This document shows, in pieces, positions 55,972 to 64,000 of a DNA stretch of 64,000 nt. Position numbers and translations under genes: made by a program. The first letter of the stretch is position 1. Every line of letters starts with the position of its first letter. The stretch comes from Pontibacterium granulatum (GTDB taxonomy: Bacteria > Pseudomonadota > Gammaproteobacteria > Pseudomonadales > Balneatricaceae): the NCBI RefSeq assembly GCF_029961155.1, contig NZ_JASBRH010000007.1:1-64000 (forward strand). Direction: 5' to 3'. Under the pieces are notes generated by a model. It saw only the letters and a program-made list of their open reading frames with translations. It did not search any database and was not told the origin of the DNA.

Positions 55972-56080
55972 AGTGGATTCCTTTTTGAAAAACGCGTTGA
56001 CGGGGATTATACGCCGGAACGGTGCTTTTATCCGGTCTAAAGGGTATAGTGCTCCACCTGAATATCGATGGGTCTGACTG

Positions 56081-56554
56081 ATGAACTACATCCCACTATC
56101 TGAGTACAAAAAAGCCTGGATTTTTCGCCACCGTGATCTGCCTCTGAGTGCAGAGGATCTGGAACAGATTAAACCGATGACGGAAAAACGAGCGGCTGAA
56201 GTGTGGTCTCAGAATGTGAGTCGTCAAAGCACCCACTATACCCATTTCTGTAAGGGGGACTGGGCCGGACAGGCTAACACCTGGGAAGCGAGCGGTAGCT
56301 GGCAGGGAGCCTGGGACAGCGATGATATGGCGCTGCCGGACGAGCTGGCGGAGTTTATTCAGTGGGACGACAACACCGTGGTGTACTTCTGCTACGAAAG
56401 CGATCACGTGATCCAGACCACCTGGGAAGTGTTCAAGCGCGCTTGGAAAAACTTCCTGTTTATGGACGATGGCCCGTTGCTGATCGGTCGTAAGCGGAAG
56501 GAAGTGGCCCAGTTCTTTGAAAACGGTCAGTTCAAACTGGGGCGCCGTCCTTAA
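56081..56554 (+). CDS. DUF2947 family protein
   Basis: A 157-residue cytoplasmic protein starting MNYIPLSEYKKAWIFRHRDLPLS, which I recognise as the DUF2947 family of marine gammaproteobacteria. It is rich in tryptophan and acidic residues (WDSDDMALPDELAEFIQWDD). The function is unknown. Its stop overlaps the stop of the convergent LysR gene by 4 bases. Confidence 0.75.
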   Translation: MNYIPLSEYKKAWIFRHRDLPLSAEDLEQIKPMTEKRAAEVWSQNVSRQSTHYTHFCKGDWAGQANTWEASGSWQGAWDSDDMALPDELAEFIQWDDNTVVYFCYESDHVIQTTWEVFKRAWKNFLFMDDGPLLIGRKRKEVAQFFENGQFKLGRRP

Positions 56555-57462
56555 ATCCCATGTTCTAGCTCTTCAGGAAAATGCTGCGCCACGCGAGCCC
56601 TGATAATCTCTCCAAGGTGACGGGTGGCGCGCCCGGCGTAGTCGCCACGGCTATACACAAGGTAGAGTTGTACACGCCGCTCTGATCCCTCCGTCATCGG
56701 TAGCGGTTTGAGAACCTCTCGCTCAAGCTCTTCCATGATTTTTACGCGCGGAAACCATGCGTACCCCAGACCTTTGGTTGCTGCTTCGATAGCCGTACTC
56801 TGGTTGCTCAGCGTCAAGCGTTGCTGGGCACCCAGCCACCCTGCGTCCGAGCGTTTGGCTCCAGAGTCACGCACAACCAGTTGGCGTTCCTGGCGCAGAT
56901 CCTGATACGTCAGCTCCCGCCCCAGTTGGTGTAGCGGGTGATCGGGATGCGCGACGGCCACAAACGTGATCAGCATTAACGGATCTCCCAGGAAACCGGT
57001 TGGTACCCGACCGGTAATAGCCAGATCTACCTCCCGGTTCATCACGGCGTCATGGGTTCCGCTCAGAACGGTCTCCTTTACGTCAACGCGTGTCTGAGGT
57101 GCATCTTCACTGAATTGAGACAGCGCTTCCAACAATAGCCAGGGCGGAAACAGTGTCTCCACCGCCATATTGATCTCCGCTTCCCACTGTTGCCCGAACT
57201 GTGCGGCCAGCGCTTCAATCTGTTCGGCTTCGTGCACCAGGGTTTTTGCACGTTGCAACAGGATCTGTCCGGCGGGTGTGAGCTGTGCCTTACGCCCCTG
57301 AATCGCCAGGACCGCAATACCCAGGCTGCCCTCAAGTTTTTGGATTGCATAACTGACGGCTGACTGGCTCTTACCCATTGCTTCTGCCGCCTGGGCATAG
57401 CCGCCGTGTTCCACCACGGCGATCAGGGCTTGCCATTGCTCCAGCGTAACCTGTGTTGTCAT
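56551..57462 (-). CDS. LysR-family transcriptional regulator
   Basis: A 303-residue regulator with the helix-turn-helix AVVEHGGYAQAAEAMGKSQSAVSYAIQKLEG and a full effector domain. It is divergent from azoR with a 133-base AT-rich gap, so it probably controls azoR-yqjG-pirin in response to quinones or other electrophiles. Confidence 0.92.
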   Translation of the reverse strand: MTTQVTLEQWQALIAVVEHGGYAQAAEAMGKSQSAVSYAIQKLEGSLGIAVLAIQGRKAQLTPAGQILLQRAKTLVHEAEQIEALAAQFGQQWEAEINMAVETLFPPWLLLEALSQFSEDAPQTRVDVKETVLSGTHDAVMNREVDLAITGRVPTGFLGDPLMLITFVAVAHPDHPLHQLGRELTYQDLRQERQLVVRDSGAKRSDAGWLGAQQRLTLSNQSTAIEAATKGLGYAWFPRVKIMEELEREVLKPLPMTEGSERRVQLYLVYSRGDYAGRATRHLGEIIRARVAQHFPEELEHGI

Positions 57463-57595
57463 CTTAAATATCTAAAAAACTGATAATAATGCGTATATTT
57501 TTGCTGTTTTTAATCGGTTAAATCAATACGAAAATAACTCCATCAACATCGAACACAGCGATTCACTGCATCGCAAAAAGATTTAGGAGCTATCC

Positions 57596-58198
57596 ATGAG
57601 CAAACTACTGCATATCAAAGCAAGCGTATTTGGTGATGAAGGTCAGTCCAGCCAGTTGGCAGCACGGTACATCGATCAGTGGCAGCAACGCACCCTGGGT
57701 AACGAAGTGGTCGTGCGCGATCTGGTGGGTGACTCCGTACCACATTTGGATGGCGCGGTCGTTGGTGCTTTCTTTACCCCGGAAGAGCAGCGTAGCGCTG
57801 AACAACAGGCGATCGTAGATTTCTCCGACACCCTGATCAAAGAACTTCAGGACGCCGACGAAATCGTACTGGGCTTGCCGCTCTATAACTTCGGTGTCCC
57901 ATCCCAGATGAAAGCGTACTTCGATCACCTGGCGCGTGCGGGTGTGACTTTCAAATACGCCGAAACCGGTCCTGTTGGCCTGCTGGGAGACAAGCCTGTA
58001 CGTGTATTCGCCACCCGCGGTGGTTTATACAAAGACACTGGCATGGATCACCAGGTGCCATTTCTGAAGCAGTTCCTGGGCTTTATTGGTCTGAATAACG
58101 TAGAGGTTATCTATGCAGAAGGCCTGAGCATGGAAGAGGTGAAGGAAGGCTCGCTGGCAAAAGCCCGAGCAGAAGTGGATCAACTGGCATCTGCCTGA
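57596..58198 (+). CDS. azoR: FMN-dependent NADH-azoreductase / quinone reductase
   Basis: A 200-residue flavodoxin-fold enzyme that reduces quinones and azo compounds by two electrons. The N-terminal phosphate loop KLLHIKASVFGDEGQSSQL and the FMN site GLPLYNFGVPSQMKAYFDHL match E. coli AzoR (201 residues). It is first in an operon with yqjG and a pirin gene, 45 bases before yqjG. TTTAGGAG precedes the ATG. Confidence 0.93.
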   Translation: MSKLLHIKASVFGDEGQSSQLAARYIDQWQQRTLGNEVVVRDLVGDSVPHLDGAVVGAFFTPEEQRSAEQQAIVDFSDTLIKELQDADEIVLGLPLYNFGVPSQMKAYFDHLARAGVTFKYAETGPVGLLGDKPVRVFATRGGLYKDTGMDHQVPFLKQFLGFIGLNNVEVIYAEGLSMEEVKEGSLAKARAEVDQLASA

Positions 58199-58243
58199 TC
58201 TACCCAGTCGAATAACAACGCATAGCGTATGTGGAGGTGAATA

Positions 58244-59233
58244 ATGGGCTTACTGATTGACGGCGTATGGCACGATCGTTGGTACGAGACCAAATCCAGC
58301 GGCGGCAAGTTTGTGCGTAGTGCATCGCAGTTTCGCAACTGGATCACGCCGGATGGCCGTCCAGGCCCAAGTGGCAACGGCAGCTTTGAGGCCGAAGCCG
58401 GTCGCTATCACCTCTACGTGTCGCTGGCGTGCCCCTGGGCACACCGCACACTGATCATGCGCACCTTAAAGGGGCTGGAACAGATGATCTCCGTATCGGT
58501 GGTTGACGCACTGATGCTGGATCAGGGCTGGACCTTTAATAACCCCGATGCCAGTGCACCGGCGGGCAGTGGTGACACCTTGTACGGCCTGGACTATTTG
58601 CATCAGGTCTACAGCACAGCGCAGCCGGACTACACCGGTCGAGTAACGGTGCCGGTGCTGTGGGACAAGAAGCAACAGACCATCGTTAACAATGAATCCT
58701 CAGAGATTATCCGCATGCTGAACAGCGCGTTTGATCATCTGGGCGCAAAGGTGGGGGATTACTACCCGCAAGCCTTGCAGAGCGAGATTGATGCGGTCAA
58801 CGAATGGGTCTATCCGAACGTGAACAACGGTGTGTACCGGGCGGGTTTTGCCACGTCGCAGGCCGCGTACGACGAAGCGGTGGCGGCACTGTTTAACACC
58901 CTGGATGAGCTGGACGAGAAGCTGAGTAAGCAACGCTATCTGGTGGGTGATCAGGTGACAGAGGCGGATATCCGTTTGTTCACCACGCTGGTGCGCTTTG
59001 ATCCGGTGTATGTAAGTCATTTCAAGTGCGACCACAAAATGATCGCCGAATACCCGGCCCTAAGTCGTTACCTGCGTGAGCTGTACCAGCTGCCAGGGGT
59101 AGCGGAGACCACCAATATGGAACATATCCGTCACCACTACTTTGCCAGCCACCTGATGATCAACCCAACCGGTATTATCCCGGTGGGCCCCGAGTTTGAC
59201 CTGCTGGCCCCTCACGGGCGTGAGCAACTGTAA
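58244..59233 (+). CDS. yqjG: Glutathionyl-hydroquinone reductase
   Basis: A 329-residue Xi-class glutathione transferase. The active cysteine is in SLACPWAHRTLI at about residue 64, and the N-terminal FRNWITPDG and the C-terminal helical domain are typical. It removes glutathione from glutathionyl-hydroquinones. Length equals E. coli YqjG (328). It sits between azoR and the pirin gene with short gaps (45 and 14 bases), and AGGTG lies before the ATG. Confidence 0.94.
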   Translation: MGLLIDGVWHDRWYETKSSGGKFVRSASQFRNWITPDGRPGPSGNGSFEAEAGRYHLYVSLACPWAHRTLIMRTLKGLEQMISVSVVDALMLDQGWTFNNPDASAPAGSGDTLYGLDYLHQVYSTAQPDYTGRVTVPVLWDKKQQTIVNNESSEIIRMLNSAFDHLGAKVGDYYPQALQSEIDAVNEWVYPNVNNGVYRAGFATSQAAYDEAVAALFNTLDELDEKLSKQRYLVGDQVTEADIRLFTTLVRFDPVYVSHFKCDHKMIAEYPALSRYLRELYQLPGVAETTNMEHIRHHYFASHLMINPTGIIPVGPEFDLLAPHGREQL

Positions 59234-59247
59234 GGCGGAGATACGAC

Positions 59248-60096
59248 ATGACTGTCCGAACCATTCAACAGATTATTCCGGCCATCGACACCAGTGACGG
59301 TGCCGGTGTCCAGCTCAAGCGCAGTATCGGCCAGCGTCAGCGTATCCGGGTTGACCCGTTCCTGATGCTGGATGCCTTTAATTCCGCCAATGCAGATGAC
59401 TACATTGCCGGTTTTCCGCCCCATCCGCACCGTGGCTTTGAAACCGTGACCTATATGCTCAACGGCAGCATGATCCACCGTGACCATATGGGCAACGAAG
59501 GTGAACTGGTTGCGGGTGGTGTGCAGTGGATGACCGCCGGACGGGGGGTGATCCACGAAGAGCGTCCGCAACGTACCGACGGACTGATGCGGGGGTTCCA
59601 GCTGTGGGTGAACCTGCCGGCCCGTGAAAAGATGAAACCGGCCCACTACCAGAATATCGAACCGGAACAGGTGCCGGAGGTCCAGTTGGCAAGTGGCGGT
59701 CAGGTCCGTGTGGTTGCCGGTAGCCTGGATGTGGGTGGTGATACCGTGACGGGTCCTGTTATGGGCGTTGCTGCTGATCCAGTGTATCTGGACCTGCGTC
59801 TGCAGCCGGGCGAGACCTTTACCTATCCGGTACCGGAAACCCACAACCTGTTTATCTACCCGTACGAAGGTTCATTGCAGGTGGATAACCGCCGTATTCA
59901 AACCGATCATGCAGTGGTATTGGCGGATGGGGATGAGGTTTCTGTGCAGGCTTCGGAAACCGGAGCGGCGTTCCTGCTGCTGGCGGGCAAACCGATCGGT
60001 GAGCCGATTGCCCAGTACGGCCCGTTTGTGATGAATACGCCGGAAGAGATCGACCAGGCGCTGAAGGATTATCAGGACGGTCGATTAACGGAGTAA
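59248..60096 (+). CDS. Pirin family protein
   Basis: A 282-residue bicupin. The N-terminal metal site is visible as FPPHPHRGFETVTYMLNG...MIHRDHMGN and later the glutamate in GVIHEERP. Family members act as quercetin dioxygenases or redox-sensing regulators. It is the last gene of the azoR-yqjG-pirin operon and is followed by a strong terminator. Confidence 0.92.
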   Translation: MTVRTIQQIIPAIDTSDGAGVQLKRSIGQRQRIRVDPFLMLDAFNSANADDYIAGFPPHPHRGFETVTYMLNGSMIHRDHMGNEGELVAGGVQWMTAGRGVIHEERPQRTDGLMRGFQLWVNLPAREKMKPAHYQNIEPEQVPEVQLASGGQVRVVAGSLDVGGDTVTGPVMGVAADPVYLDLRLQPGETFTYPVPETHNLFIYPYEGSLQVDNRRIQTDHAVVLADGDEVSVQASETGAAFLLLAGKPIGEPIAQYGPFVMNTPEEIDQALKDYQDGRLTE

Positions 60097-60122
60097 GTTT
60101 ACCCCGAAGTTCCCGAAAGATT

Positions 60123-60157
60123 GCCCCGACCACCTTGCGCCGTTGTCGGGGCTTTTA
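60123..60157 (+). terminator. Rho-independent terminator after pirin
   Basis: GCCCCGAC (60123-60130) pairs with GTCGGGGC (60145-60152), followed by TTTTATGTTTTTT. It ends the quinone-stress operon. Confidence 0.88.
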
Positions 60158-60279
60158 TGTTTTTTATCGTCAGAACGCTTAGAACCGATATATCGGCATT
60201 TACACGTCAAATGCCGTAGAATCGCAGCCCGATATTAGGAATGAGCCTGAGTAACCCCATAGGGCGAGAGAGAACAACG

Positions 60280-61455
60280 ATGACGGAATTGATCGCTCAG
60301 GAGAGTGAACTGCACGTGTTGATGAGAGAGTGGCGTCGCGATCTGCACGCCCATCCCGAGACAGCATTTGAAGAACACCGCACAGCCGCTAAGGTGGCAG
60401 ATCTGTTGCGATCGTTTGGTCTGCAAGTACACACCGGGCTGGCTGAAACAGGGGTTGTGGCTACGCTGACGGGTAACACAGCTGGGACAGGCATGATCGG
60501 TCTGCGGGCGGATATGGATGCCTTGAATATTCAGGAGCTAAACCGCTTCTCCCACTGTTCGCGACATAAAGGCAAGATGCATGGGTGTGGCCATGATGGA
60601 CATACCGCCATGTTGCTGGGCGCAGCAAAATACCTTGCAGGGCATCGTGATTTTGCCGGTACAGTTGTGTTCATCTTCCAGCCTGCTGAAGAGGGAAAGG
60701 CCGGTGCACGGCTGATGTGTGAGCAGGGGTTATTTGAACAGTTTCCGGTGGATGCGGTATATGGCATGCATAACTGGCCGGGGCTGGGGGCGGGTGAGTT
60801 TGCAGTACACCAAGGACCGGTGATGGCGGCGATGGATCTGTTTGATATCCAGGTCACCGGTAATGGCTGCCATGCCGGTATGCCCCATATGGGCGTTGAC
60901 CCGGTGGTGGTGGCCGGACAATTGATCGGGGCGTTGCAGGGGATCGTCAGCCGTAATCTGAGCCCGTTGGATTCCGGCGTGGTCAGTGTGACCCAGATGC
61001 ACGGTGGTGACGCATATAATGTGGTACCGGACAGCGTAACCCTGTCAGGCACCTGCAGAACATTCTGCGAAGACGTGAGAACTCAGATTCGACAGCAGAT
61101 GGCAACGATGGTCGAGCACTTCTGTTCGGGATATGGGGCGACAGGTACGTTGGATTATCGCGCTGGCTATCCGGCGACGGTTAACGATCCGGAGCACGCT
61201 ACGCTGTGTGCTGATATCGCGGCAAGCCTGGTGGGCAACGACAAAGTCCATCAGAATGAGGCGCCAAGTATGGGGGCCGAAGACTTCTCCTTTATGCTGA
61301 AGGAACGCCCGGGAGCCTATATCTGGATCGGCAACGGTTCTGCTGAGGACGGGCGGGGGCTGCACAATCCCTACTATGACTTTAACGATGAAATACTGCC
61401 TTTGGGCGCGAGTTATTGGGTGGCTCTTGTGCAAGGGTCTCAGTCAGTACGTTAG
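60280..61455 (+). CDS. M20-family amidohydrolase (hippurate hydrolase-like)
   Basis: A 391-residue zinc amidase. Conserved metal and catalytic motifs are DLHAHPETAFEEH, GLRADMDAL, HGCGHDGHTAMLLGAA, FQPAEEG and the late MGAEDFSFML. It probably cleaves N-acyl amino acids or related amides. I chose the ATG at 60280 because it follows GAGAGAGAACAACG; an ATG at 60241, 39 bases upstream, is possible. It stands alone. Confidence 0.88.
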   Translation: MTELIAQESELHVLMREWRRDLHAHPETAFEEHRTAAKVADLLRSFGLQVHTGLAETGVVATLTGNTAGTGMIGLRADMDALNIQELNRFSHCSRHKGKMHGCGHDGHTAMLLGAAKYLAGHRDFAGTVVFIFQPAEEGKAGARLMCEQGLFEQFPVDAVYGMHNWPGLGAGEFAVHQGPVMAAMDLFDIQVTGNGCHAGMPHMGVDPVVVAGQLIGALQGIVSRNLSPLDSGVVSVTQMHGGDAYNVVPDSVTLSGTCRTFCEDVRTQIRQQMATMVEHFCSGYGATGTLDYRAGYPATVNDPEHATLCADIAASLVGNDKVHQNEAPSMGAEDFSFMLKERPGAYIWIGNGSAEDGRGLHNPYYDFNDEILPLGASYWVALVQGSQSVR

Positions 61456-61536
61456 ACGATCAGCAACGTACTTTGCGCCGATGTCCGGATGCGGGGCATT
61501 CAGATGTCGGCATTTCCTGTCACCGTCTGGCACTGA

Positions 61537-62094
61537 TCAGACACCAAACTGTTCCCGCAGCAGCGCCAGCTTCAACAGGCCCGCCACACTCAGCGCATCG
61601 GTAATCTCGCCATCCAATGCCATGCGGATCGCGTCATCCAGCGGCAGGCGGCGGAGGGTGATGTCTTCGGTATCTTCGTGATCGTGTTCTTCCTGGCGGA
61701 GCCCTTTAGCCACAAACAGGTAGGCGATCTCGTTACATACGGAATTAGAAGGGTGCAAGGTCATAAGCGGGACGTATTCATCGGCGACCAGACCGGTTTC
61801 CTCTTTCAACTCACGGCGGGCGCATTCCAGCGGATCTGCCCCGGCCGGGCTGCCACCCTCCGGAATCTCCCAGGAGTATTCGTTCAGGGCGTAACGCCAT
61901 TGCCCAACAAGCCAGGTGTACCCTTCGTCATCCACAGGGATTACGCCCACGGCTTCGTTTTTGAAGGTCACCACGCCGTAGATCCCACGCCCCCCGGCAG
62001 GGTTGATTACCTGGTGCTCGCAGACGTTGATCCATGGATTGTCGTATTGGTCTTCCCGGCTCAGGGTTTGCCACGGGTTTTCATAATCTTTCAC
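61537..62094 (-). CDS. NUDIX hydrolase (ADP-ribose pyrophosphatase-like)
   Basis: A 185-residue enzyme that hydrolyses nucleoside diphosphate derivatives. The Nudix box is GGSPAGADPLECARRELKEE with TGL after it; the metal-binding REL-EE part is intact, while the first glutamate of the pattern is alanine. The start is a GTG at 62092-62094 after AGGAAGG; an ATG at 62130 would add 12 residues but lacks a ribosome site. It is convergent with the M20 gene. Confidence 0.88.
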   Translation of the reverse strand: MKDYENPWQTLSREDQYDNPWINVCEHQVINPAGGRGIYGVVTFKNEAVGVIPVDDEGYTWLVGQWRYALNEYSWEIPEGGSPAGADPLECARRELKEETGLVADEYVPLMTLHPSNSVCNEIAYLFVAKGLRQEEHDHEDTEDITLRRLPLDDAIRMALDGEITDALSVAGLLKLALLREQFGV

Positions 62095-62337
62095 AGCTGA
62101 TCCTTCCTGGGGGCATCCATAATCAAACAAATTTTATCTTACAACCGTTCACCGGTTATGCAGTCTGTCAGTTTGATAGTGACACAAATCCCTAGGAAAC
62201 GGGGTTTGTTGCAGTGCCGTTGTAAGACCTTTGTCCTGTTCTGCAAAAAAGTTCTAGTCAAACCGCAAGATACTTCCAAGGTGTTGTATTAGCTGTTGCT
62301 AAACCTACCTTAAACCCCAAGAGCTGGAGCGATCGTC

Positions 62338-62991
62338 ATGGAGCAGATCAATAAGGGCTCAGTTCGCCGCTTGCCAAGGTTATCTGCAGGGATAGTGGTG
62401 CAAGTGGTTTCAAGGGATGGACAGCTTAAATTGTTAACGCCGCTGGTTGAAGCCCATGGCGCAGAGGTGGTGATAGGCCGCCTGCCGGATTCGACCGTCG
62501 AGCGAGAGCGCTACTTTAGCTTCAACCAGACATTGCTGGTTCGGACATCCGACCAGGGCGTCCTCTACTCCTGTGAAACGCAGGTTGTAGACGTTTCCCT
62601 GCACCGCGCACGCCTGCGCATGAATACCGCACCCCGGGAGATCTACCGCCAGTATCAGCGAATGGAACAACGCTATGACTGTGCGCTGTGCGCGTATCTG
62701 CATGGGCATTGCGCGGTGCAGGACGGACGTGTTGAAAATATCAGTGTAAGTGGTTGCCAGCTTGTCGTTAGCGATCCGCGCGTGATTACCGAAATTCAAA
62801 CGCTTCAGAGCCAAAACAAGCCGCTTGGTTTTGAGGTGATGTTCCCTCACTGCGATCAATACCAGCACCTGCAGGGTAATGTGGTTTCGTTTATTGATCG
62901 TCTGGAGGATTCGCCTTGCAGGGTGGGGTTGGAATTTTGTGGCAAGCGTGATGTGGTGACGGAGTACATCCAGCTGTTGCGCCTCAGTTGA
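62338..62991 (+). CDS. PilZ domain protein
   Basis: A 217-residue protein. The N-terminal half resembles the YcgR-type flanking domain, and the C-terminal half has the PilZ-like QYQRMEQRYDCALCAYLH and VENISVSGCQLVVSD, a variant of RxxxR and DxSxxG (the Asp is Asn). It probably binds or once bound c-di-GMP and fits with the GGDEF-EAL gene in the same region. Confidence 0.7.
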   Translation: MEQINKGSVRRLPRLSAGIVVQVVSRDGQLKLLTPLVEAHGAEVVIGRLPDSTVERERYFSFNQTLLVRTSDQGVLYSCETQVVDVSLHRARLRMNTAPREIYRQYQRMEQRYDCALCAYLHGHCAVQDGRVENISVSGCQLVVSDPRVITEIQTLQSQNKPLGFEVMFPHCDQYQHLQGNVVSFIDRLEDSPCRVGLEFCGKRDVVTEYIQLLRLS

Positions 62992-63524
62992 CTCTCCAAT
63001 GACCGGTTATCTCGCATCGGATGCTCCTGCTAAGGAACCTGCGAAGTAAGTCCGAGACTTTCTCTGCGGTCGATAAAACAGCTTATACCCAGAGGGCACG
63101 CTGATGCGCGAAAGGCAGTGCAGCGGAATGACTGGTCCTTTCCAAGCTGCCTGACAAAGCAGAAGGCTGTTTTAGCGCCCGCCCTTCGGGGTATTCAGTG
63201 GTCCGTCACACGGGCAATCCGATCGATCTCTACGTTAGCGATTTGCGCCCGGCAGGCGTTCCTGAGGCAACCAGCATGGCTGTAACCACTGCCTTGATCT
63301 CGAATTGCTCTGGATGCCAGAGGCGTTTTGGACTTGTTCGTAGGTTCCCTAAGCAAGCGTAGGACATCAAGCCGTTGTAAACTAAGGAAAGGTGCGATCT
63401 GGTTCTGCATGCGACAGGACCTCCGGCAATATGTCCGCACCTCTTTAAAATGATCAGCGGTAAATCCCTCCTATCGTGAAATGCGTATCGTATAGCAGTT
63501 TGCGCAGGTAAGGGTGTAAAGGAT
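62992..63524. other. Gene-free region with stem-loop potential
   Basis: About 530 bases without a supported gene. It contains complementary parts such as ACAGCTTATACCC and AGAAGGCTGTTTT, and a CGTAGG...CCTAAGC string. A minus-strand frame at 63195-63440 has no family likeness. The last part must hold the promoter of the ABC gene. I do not recognise an RNA family. Confidence 0.4.
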
Positions 63525-64000
63525 ATGAGGTATATGCGGCAGGACCGGGTGCAACACTACAGTTGGCGTTACATCTTAGATGTGGCGCTGGAACACAGGC
63601 GGCAGTTGGTGCTGGCCAATGTGATCGCCATCATCGCGACCATCGCATCGGTGCCGCTACCGTTGCTGATGCCGTTGCTGGTGGATGAGGTGCTGCTCGA
63701 GCAGCCCGGTGTCATTGTTGAAACCCTTAATCCCTGGTTCCCGGAAAACTGGCACGGACCTACCCTCTATATCACCGCCGTACTGGTGATTACGGTGATT
63801 CTGCGGGTGATTGCCCTGGCATTGAACGTCTGGCAGGCACGCCAGTTCACCCATATCTCCAAAGACGTCATCTTCCGCATCCGCAGCGGTTTGCTGGAAC
63901 GCTTGAAGCGGATCTCCATGGCCGAATACGAAACTCTCGGCAGCGGTGCCGTGGCGTCCCATTTTGTCACGGATCTGGATACGGTCGATCGCTTTGTTGG
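63525..64000 (+). CDS. ABC transporter with N-terminal membrane domain (5' part)
   Basis: The first 158 residues of an ABC exporter cut by the window end. After RVQHYSWRYILDVALEHRRQL come membrane helices (VIAIIATIASVPLPLLMPLLVDEVLL; LYITAVLVITVILRVIALALN) and the intracellular-loop-like HISKDVIFRIRSGLLERLKRISMAEYE. This is the type-I exporter transmembrane fold; the ATPase part lies beyond the window. The substrate cannot be told. The ATG at 63525 follows AAAGGAT; another ATG stands 9 bases later. Confidence 0.82.
   Translation, partial: MRYMRQDRVQHYSWRYILDVALEHRRQLVLANVIAIIATIASVPLPLLMPLLVDEVLLEQPGVIVETLNPWFPENWHGPTLYITAVLVITVILRVIALALNVWQARQFTHISKDVIFRIRSGLLERLKRISMAEYETLGSGAVASHFVTDLDTVDRFV

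Noticed and set aside
63195-63440. Minus-strand 81-residue frame before the ABC gene
   Set aside because: No ribosome site, no family likeness, and arginine/leucine-rich composition typical of chance frames.

Overview
The window looks like chromosomal DNA of a marine, osmolyte-using gammaproteobacterium, probably of the Oceanospirillales type. The reasons are the choline-to-betaine locus, a TAXI-TRAP transporter, a very large NAD-dependent glutamate dehydrogenase, a TorF-type porin, a DUF2947 protein, and many Cache-domain and c-di-GMP sensors. The genus cannot be fixed from sequence reading alone.

Left third (1-22.2 kb): after a gene tail and a 127-bp tandem repeat comes a minus-strand choline locus: betB, betA, a short BCCT carrier, a periplasmic alkaline phosphatase, a TorF-like porin, and the choline ABC transporter choX-choW-choV. 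Together they could take choline, perhaps released from phosphocholine by the phosphatase, into the cell and oxidise it to glycine betaine. No betI is present; a sCache histidine kinase and NarL-type regulator are divergent from betB. Next come an orphan TAXI receptor, an SMR exporter with a histidine kinase, and a full TAXI-TRAP system with a UspA protein.

Middle (22.2-33.5 kb): the 1605-residue NAD-glutamate dehydrogenase, a small conserved-looking protein, a 135-bp repeat cluster, and an unusual signalling pair: a 1027-residue AraC protein carrying a helical STAND-like tail, and a receiver protein with what looks like a decayed histidine-kinase core. A periplasmic binding protein and tRNA-Val(GAC) follow.

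Accessory block (33.5-43.6 kb): it starts next to the tRNA with broken IS110 and IS1380 fragments and ends with a dead IS3-family element. Between them lie a GltS-like symporter, a YtcJ-type amidohydrolase and a COG0523 metallochaperone in one overlapping operon, then an MFS transporter, a decayed partial copy of that MFS gene, and a LysR regulator.

Right third (43.6-64 kb): a CoA-transferase, a YqiA esterase, a PNPOx/ferredoxin-reductase fusion with its LysR regulator, a GST, a semialdehyde dehydrogenase, a dual-Cache GGDEF-EAL protein, and a quinone-stress operon (AzoR, YqjG, pirin) with a divergent LysR. After these come an M20 amidohydrolase, a NUDIX hydrolase, a PilZ protein and the start of an ABC exporter. 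The 1.47-kb gap at 51.4-52.9 kb holds the most unexplained structure in the window: about eight degenerate 79-86-bp units, most with a conserved core and a variable hairpin, which may be a repeat-built non-coding RNA.
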